A stretch of DNA of 64,000 nt, taken from positions 1-64,000 of the forward strand of contig CAJTTM010000009.1 of NCBI GenBank assembly GCA_910579135.1, given 5' to 3'. A program made the translations under genes and the position numbers. Positions 59,621-64,000 of this stretch are shown piece by piece; position 1 is the stretch's first letter; each line of letters opens with the position of its first letter. The stretch is from an uncultured Erysipelotrichales bacterium. Its GTDB lineage: Bacteria > Bacillota_I > Bacilli_A > Erysipelotrichales > Coprobacillaceae. The notes beneath the pieces were generated by a model. It was not told where the DNA came from and made no database searches. It saw nothing but the letters and a program-made list of their open reading frames with translations.

Positions 59621-60805
59621 TTATTTATCATCAATTGCAGCAATACCTGGTAATACTTTACCTTCCATGTATTCTAATGAAGCTCCACCACCAGTAGAAA
59701 TGTGAGATACTTTATCAGCATATCCTAATTTCATAACTGCAGCAGCACTATCTCCACCACCGATGATTGTATTTGCTTCTGGTAAAGAAGCTAATGCTTC
59801 ACATACTGAAATTGTACCCTTAGCGAATGTATCCATTTCAAATACACCCATTGGTCCATTCCAGATAACTGTTTTAGCACCATTTAATGCATTCTCAATA
59901 TTTTCAACTGATTTAGGCCCAATATCTAATCCCATGTACCCATCAGGAATATCTCCTTCAACAACTTTGATATCTCCTTCTTCAGCAAATGCATTGTTAA
60001 TAACTGTATCAACTGGTAAAATTAATTTATCTCCAGCTTTTTCAATTAAATCTTTCGCAACTTGAACTCTATCTTCTTCTAATAAAGAAGTTCCAACAGT
60101 CTTACCTTGTGCTTTAGCGAATGTATATGACATACCTCCACCAACAATAACTTTATCAGCAATCTTTAATAAGTTTTCAATAACTAAGATCTTATCAGAA
60201 ACTTTAGCACCACCTAAAATCGCAACCATTGGTCTTTCTGGATTACTTACAGCTTTTCCAATATAAGCAATTTCTTTTTCAACTAAGAAACCAGCTGCTG
60301 AAGGTAAATGTGCAGGGATTCCAGCTGTAGAAGCATGTGCTCTATGTACTGAACCAAATGCATCTTCTACAAATACATCCCCTAAAGATGCCCAATATGC
60401 ACCTAATTCAGGATCATTTTTACTTTCACCTTTTTCATAACGAGTATTTTGTACTAAAATAACTTGTCCATTATCTGCAGCTTTAACGGCTTCTTCTAAT
60501 TCTGGTCCTTTAGTGCAATCTACAAATTTTACGTCTACTCCTAATAATTCTGAAAGTCTAGGAGCAACAACTGCTAAATTATTTTTAGCTTTGTCTTCTT
60601 CAGTTTTTACTTTTCCTAAATGTGAGAATAATACAACTGCTTTAGGTTTTTGTTCTAATAAATATTTTAATGTAGGTAAAGCAGCGACAATACGATTGTC
60701 ATTTGTAATTTCTCCTGTTTCTTTGTCTCTTGGTACGTTGAAGTCAACACGAACTAATACTGTTTTTCCAGTGACTTCAATATCTCTAATTGTTTTTTTA
60801 TCCAT
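59621..60805 (-). CDS. pgk: Phosphoglycerate kinase
   Basis: A 394-aa PGK. N-terminal VLVRVDFNVP, SHLGK, substrate Arg residues, C-terminal GGGDSAAAV and ISTGGGASLEYMEG. It makes ATP from 1,3-bisphosphoglycerate. The start is the ATG behind GGAGGAG; a TTG six bases upstream is also open. With tpiA it forms a lower-glycolysis pair; gap is not in the window. Confidence 0.97.
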   Translation of the reverse strand: MDKKTIRDIEVTGKTVLVRVDFNVPRDKETGEITNDNRIVAALPTLKYLLEQKPKAVVLFSHLGKVKTEEDKAKNNLAVVAPRLSELLGVDVKFVDCTKGPELEEAVKAADNGQVILVQNTRYEKGESKNDPELGAYWASLGDVFVEDAFGSVHRAHASTAGIPAHLPSAAGFLVEKEIAYIGKAVSNPERPMVAILGGAKVSDKILVIENLLKIADKVIVGGGMSYTFAKAQGKTVGTSLLEEDRVQVAKDLIEKAGDKLILPVDTVINNAFAEEGDIKVVEGDIPDGYMGLDIGPKSVENIENALNGAKTVIWNGPMGVFEMDTFAKGTISVCEALASLPEANTIIGGGDSAAAVMKLGYADKVSHISTGGGASLEYMEGKVLPGIAAIDDK

Positions 60806-60892
60806 TTTCAACTCTCCTCCATAGAGAAATTATAACATTCTCAAACACACTTTTCAATTAATTTCATATTATAATAATAAGGAGAATGTGTT

Positions 60893-61204
60893 ATGAACAA
60901 TAGTATTTTTGTCGATATAAATCAAATCCAAGAAATCATGAATAAAAATGAAATAATTATAGATTTAAGAGATTCAATTGAGTATGATCAACTTCATATT
61001 AAAGGCTCTATCAATATCCCCTATGAAGAATTTTATAATCATAAATCAACATTAAAAAAAGACCAACCAATCTATCTTATTTGTTATTCTGGAAACAAAT
61101 CTAAAAGTCTTGCCTTAGAATTAAGAAATGAAGGCTATGAAGCTTATTCTTTCCAAGGTGGTTTTTACACTCTTACTCATCAAATCAATAACTCCTATTA
61201 CTAA
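60893..61204 (+). CDS. Single-domain rhodanese
   Basis: A 103-aa rhodanese domain (LRDSIEYDQLHIKGSINIPY). The active-site loop CYSGNKS near 74-80 has the catalytic Cys. It moves sulfane sulphur, with unknown acceptor. AAGGAGAATG precedes the ATG; a terminator (AAGTATCT...AGATACTT) follows at 61219-61258. Confidence 0.85.
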   Translation: MNNSIFVDINQIQEIMNKNEIIIDLRDSIEYDQLHIKGSINIPYEEFYNHKSTLKKDQPIYLICYSGNKSKSLALELRNEGYEAYSFQGGFYTLTHQINNSYY

Positions 61205-61218
61205 ATAATAACTATTTA

Positions 61219-61258
61219 AAAAAAGTATCTAGACTTCGTAAAAAGTCAAGATACTTTT
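61219..61258 (+). terminator. Terminator after the rhodanese gene
   Basis: AAAAGTATCTAGACTT...AAGTCAAGATACTTTT hairpin followed by CACTTC; works on either strand. Confidence 0.6.
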
Positions 61259-61300
61259 CACTTCATTAAGCTTCTTACTAGCGTACGCTGTAATGAAATT

Positions 61301-61579
61301 TTATACATCCTCTTTATGATTAAAATGACTATCAATGATTTTCTGTATTTTATCTATACTTTTCTTCAATGATTCTATATCATCATGACTATCATTTGTA
61401 TCTAATTGAGATTGTTGTAATCCTTCCCATGCAGAAGAAGCAGATAAAATATCTCCTACAACATTAAACCAAGCACCAATAGCTCCTTGTTCATTAACAT
61501 TTAATTCTTCAATAAGTAAATAACTGACTGCAACAGCACTTGTAGTAAATGTTAGAGGATGGATATTTGAATAATTCAT
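61301..61579 (-). CDS. Small hypothetical protein (92 aa)
   Basis: MNYSNIHPLTFTTSAVAVSY, then a semi-hydrophobic segment near 25-50 and an acidic, coiled-coil-like tail (DIESLKKSIDKIQKIIDSHF). Similar short Firmicutes proteins exist with no known role. AGGTGATTG precedes the ATG. Follows the large membrane protein gene by 52 nt on the same strand. Confidence 0.5.
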   Translation of the reverse strand: MNYSNIHPLTFTTSAVAVSYLLIEELNVNEQGAIGAWFNVVGDILSASSAWEGLQQSQLDTNDSHDDIESLKKSIDKIQKIIDSHFNHKEDV

Positions 61580-61630
61580 AGTCAATCACCTAACTTAGTA
61601 TATTCAAAACAAAGAATCATGTGAATAACG

Positions 61631-63757
61631 TTATGATTTTTTTATTTCATGATAGTAGCCATAATTTAATATAATTATAGATATCACCATAAATATAGAT
61701 AAACATACATTTTCTTTTGTCCTTAAAGTTGATGACTCTTCTTGATGATAAACACTCATAAAAATATCATAGTTCTTTTCTTGATTATCTACAAAGCATT
61801 TCCCTTGATACTGATCTAGTACATATCTTTTTCTATAAAATACTTGTAAACTATTATCTTGAGATAATGAATTGATTTTGACATAATATTTTTGTCTATG
61901 TTTTGGTTTTATATTTTTAAAATGAAATGTTATTGTATTGCCTGTACACTGTGATGAATCAAAATTCTGATGAACTAATACAGTATTATTTTCATCCAAT
62001 ATAGATAATGTATGCCCTGAAGACTTCTCTATTTCTTCTACTCTTAAAGATAAATGATTAAATTCCTTTGAACTATAGAACTCTTGTATAACTTCTCCTT
62101 CATTTATCATAATTGGTTCTAAGAATGCACTTGTAGCACTTTTGATAATATAATTCTTATGTTCTATCTTTTCACTTAATGTCAGAAACATATTTAAAGA
62201 TAGAACAATTGTAAACATTATACTCATCAAAGGTATTGTTCTTAACATTGAAAAAGATCTTATATGCTTAGATACATAACCAACAGACAAACTCACTCCA
62301 TTTTGAGAAAGCATAAACATAATAAGTAAAAATGGTGCAGAATATATTCCCTTTGCTTCCCATAATATATAAAAGACAATTCCACCTATCAAAGAAACAA
62401 CCATAAAAAAGTATTTTTGATCAATATATCCCTTTAATAAATGACATATTTCTATAAATATAAAGAATAAAGTAACAATACGAAAGGCTACAGCATAAGC
62501 ATAAAGTAATCCTTGATTATCACCTACAATAAAAGAATATAAACGATTATAATCTTCTGCTTGAGAAAATCTCACATCTATTCTAGAAAAACCATCAGAC
62601 CATGTTGTAATCATCTTTTTTCCATATAATTCTATTGTACCAAAAAATCCTAAATCTTTATAATGTTCAATTGTTTTATTGATAGTTGCTTTTGTTTTTG
62701 CTTCTTTGGTATCAAACGATAAAGTATATTGTACATCCTTAGGATCATTTAAACCTTCTCCATGAGAACTCATCATTAACCAATGAGTAATGGGGAAGTT
62801 TTGATTAGATATAGAACCAAAATATTTATTATTTAATTGACTTATCAAGTTATATGAAAATATAATAGATATCACTATAGATATCATAATTCTTAAATAT
62901 TTTTTATAATTTCTATGCTTTATAAGGAGAATGATTGCACTTATAAACATTGCAATAAAAGGAATAAGAGCAGTGGGTCTAATAAAATACCCTACAATAA
63001 CAACGATTCCTTCAAGTATACTTAATAATATTTCTATTTTATAATTATCTGTTTTATATAGACATATTCCTAAATAAATAATCAACATTGACAAAGGAAT
63101 ACTAAATGTACAAGTATAAACCCAAAAAGTTATTCCATAATAAATAGGATTTAATGCAGAAAAAACTAATACCTTTGTAGCAGTCTTTATATTGAACATT
63201 TTCTTTGTAATCAACCAAGTTAGTAGTATTCCTATAAGCATACATATGACATTAATGATATAAAATGGTAAATATACATTTTTTATCCCAAAGAAATGAA
63301 TAATAACAAATATATATTTAAAAACAATTGTCATCAAATAGTTATTAGAATACGCACCAAAATAATATCCATATAAATCTTGAGAAGTTACAGTTAAATG
63401 ATTGTTTTGTGAAAGATGGGCTGCTTGATCTAACATAGCATATGAATCAGTTATTGGTAATATTTGTAAGTTGTAAAGTAAGAAAACAAAAACAAGTGTT
63501 ACGAATATAAATAATATAATGCTTGTTATATATAATTGTTTTTTACTCATAGAATTGATTTTTTTAAACACGTATAAAATCAATCCAATAAGTAAAAAAA
63601 GAAGAAAACAAACAAATAAGATATTTAAGACTATATTTTCTTTTCCCAATGAAAACCCTTGAATAAAAGAAAATGAACCTAGAAAAATAACACCAAATAA
63701 AAACAACCCAAATATAAGAACGATTTTCTGAAAATGATTGATAAACTTCTCTAACAT
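61631..63757 (-). CDS. Polytopic GT-C-like membrane protein
   Basis: A 708-aa protein with about 12 TM helices over the first 530 residues, an extracytoplasmic beta domain (about 540-685) and a last TM helix. The early lumenal loop contains TDSYAMLDQAAHLSQ, with an Asp in the position of the GT-C catalytic acid. With GtrA just upstream it resembles the GT-C member of lipid-linked sugar systems that decorate teichoic acids or other wall polymers. The GT2 partner is not in the window. GGAGGAAAAAG precedes the ATG. Confidence 0.6.
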   Translation of the reverse strand: MLEKFINHFQKIVLIFGLFLFGVIFLGSFSFIQGFSLGKENIVLNILFVCFLLFLLIGLILYVFKKINSMSKKQLYITSIILFIFVTLVFVFLLYNLQILPITDSYAMLDQAAHLSQNNHLTVTSQDLYGYYFGAYSNNYLMTIVFKYIFVIIHFFGIKNVYLPFYIINVICMLIGILLTWLITKKMFNIKTATKVLVFSALNPIYYGITFWVYTCTFSIPLSMLIIYLGICLYKTDNYKIEILLSILEGIVVIVGYFIRPTALIPFIAMFISAIILLIKHRNYKKYLRIMISIVISIIFSYNLISQLNNKYFGSISNQNFPITHWLMMSSHGEGLNDPKDVQYTLSFDTKEAKTKATINKTIEHYKDLGFFGTIELYGKKMITTWSDGFSRIDVRFSQAEDYNRLYSFIVGDNQGLLYAYAVAFRIVTLFFIFIEICHLLKGYIDQKYFFMVVSLIGGIVFYILWEAKGIYSAPFLLIMFMLSQNGVSLSVGYVSKHIRSFSMLRTIPLMSIMFTIVLSLNMFLTLSEKIEHKNYIIKSATSAFLEPIMINEGEVIQEFYSSKEFNHLSLRVEEIEKSSGHTLSILDENNTVLVHQNFDSSQCTGNTITFHFKNIKPKHRQKYYVKINSLSQDNSLQVFYRKRYVLDQYQGKCFVDNQEKNYDIFMSVYHQEESSTLRTKENVCLSIFMVISIIILNYGYYHEIKKS

Positions 63758-63770
63758 CTTTTTCCTCCCA

Positions 63771-64000
63771 TCATTGATTAAAGACCAAAAATTTACTAAT
63801 AAAATAATTCCCCATAATCACAATAACTTGAGTAAAAAGTTTTGAAATCATAGGCTGAATTCCTAATATATTATGAAGAAGAAAAACACCTCCTACTTCT
63901 ATAATCATTGTAGAAACTCTCGCTCCACAAAATTTAGACATTTCAATAAAGATATTTCTTAAACCTTCTTCTTTTGAATGAAATACATAAATTCTATTTG
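63771..64000 (-). CDS. GtrA-family flippase (partial, runs off window)
   Basis: The last 75 codons of a GtrA-like protein: NRIYVFHSKEEGLRNIFIEM, two TM segments and the ending MGNYFISKFLVFNQ-stop, which matches the family's usual NYxxSKxxVF. It flips undecaprenyl-phosphate sugars. The stop is 13 nt before the start of the GT-C-like gene, so they form an operon. The 5' part is beyond the window. Confidence 0.8.
   Translation of the reverse strand, partial: NRIYVFHSKEEGLRNIFIEMSKFCGARVSTMIIEVGGVFLLHNILGIQPMISKLFTQVIVIMGNYFISKFLVFNQ

Noticed and set aside
61270..61290. GCGTACGC palindrome resembling the tRNA-His acceptor end
   Set aside because: Only about 8 bases match and no integrase or tRNA context exists there; chance similarity.

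Overview
The window is AT-rich, with low-GC Firmicutes coding style: GGAGG-type ribosome binding sites, a ybeY-cdd-era-recO cluster, a FMN riboswitch before ribU, a T-box, and DAP-type lysine genes. It looks like chromosome from a gut Erysipelotrichia/Coprobacillus-type or related anaerobe. That placement rests on gene style and is not proven.

Layout. (1) About 76-11023 is an integrated element of roughly 10.9 kb, read here as a phage-satellite-like (PICI-like) island. From right to left it has a tyrosine integrase, a two-TM accessory protein, a CI-like repressor, four phased operators, a Cro-like regulator, an AlpA/Xis-like HTH protein, a prim-pol/helicase replication protein, an iteron-rich candidate origin, small ORFs, a candidate sRNA, two coiled-coil proteins, RinA/DUF1492-like regulators, a 23-codon relic of an HK97-gp10-type gene, and a KAP-family P-loop ATPase with its own promoter at the far end. 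I see no capsid, portal, terminase, tail or conjugation gene. It sits in the 3' end of a GNAT gene: a 14-bp core is repeated at both ends, and the displaced original 3' end of GNAT is still readable outside the left end.

(2) 11-29 kb is core chromosome: GNAT, HD hydrolase, ferritin, purine nucleoside phosphorylase, regulators, an esterase, a HAD phosphatase, then a long leftward run dapF-dapH-deacetylase-aminotransferase-C39 peptidase/ABC exporter-ybeY-cdd-era-recO.

(3) 29.07-32.4 kb is tRNA-His followed by a decayed insertion: an integrase remnant and several secreted-protein genes broken by single in-frame stops.

(4) 32.5-44.9 kb holds FMN riboswitch-ribU, a flavin-type oxidase, a pentapeptide protein, two CAP-domain surface proteins sharing a 516-bp identical 3' part (one behind a c-di-GMP-I riboswitch), HAD, GNAT, HD, murI, NUDIX and GH4 genes, an S24-type repressor and DAP dehydrogenase.

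(5) 45-64 kb holds a T-box-controlled TrpXYZ-like ABC transporter, a BceAB-like ABC pair, a broken TetR gene, map, HAD, plsC, folA, thyA, an Old Yellow Enzyme with an AraC regulator, tpiA, pgk, a rhodanese, and a GT-C-like membrane protein with GtrA running off the window. DAP can apparently be made by two routes: the acetylase branch and the one-step dehydrogenase.
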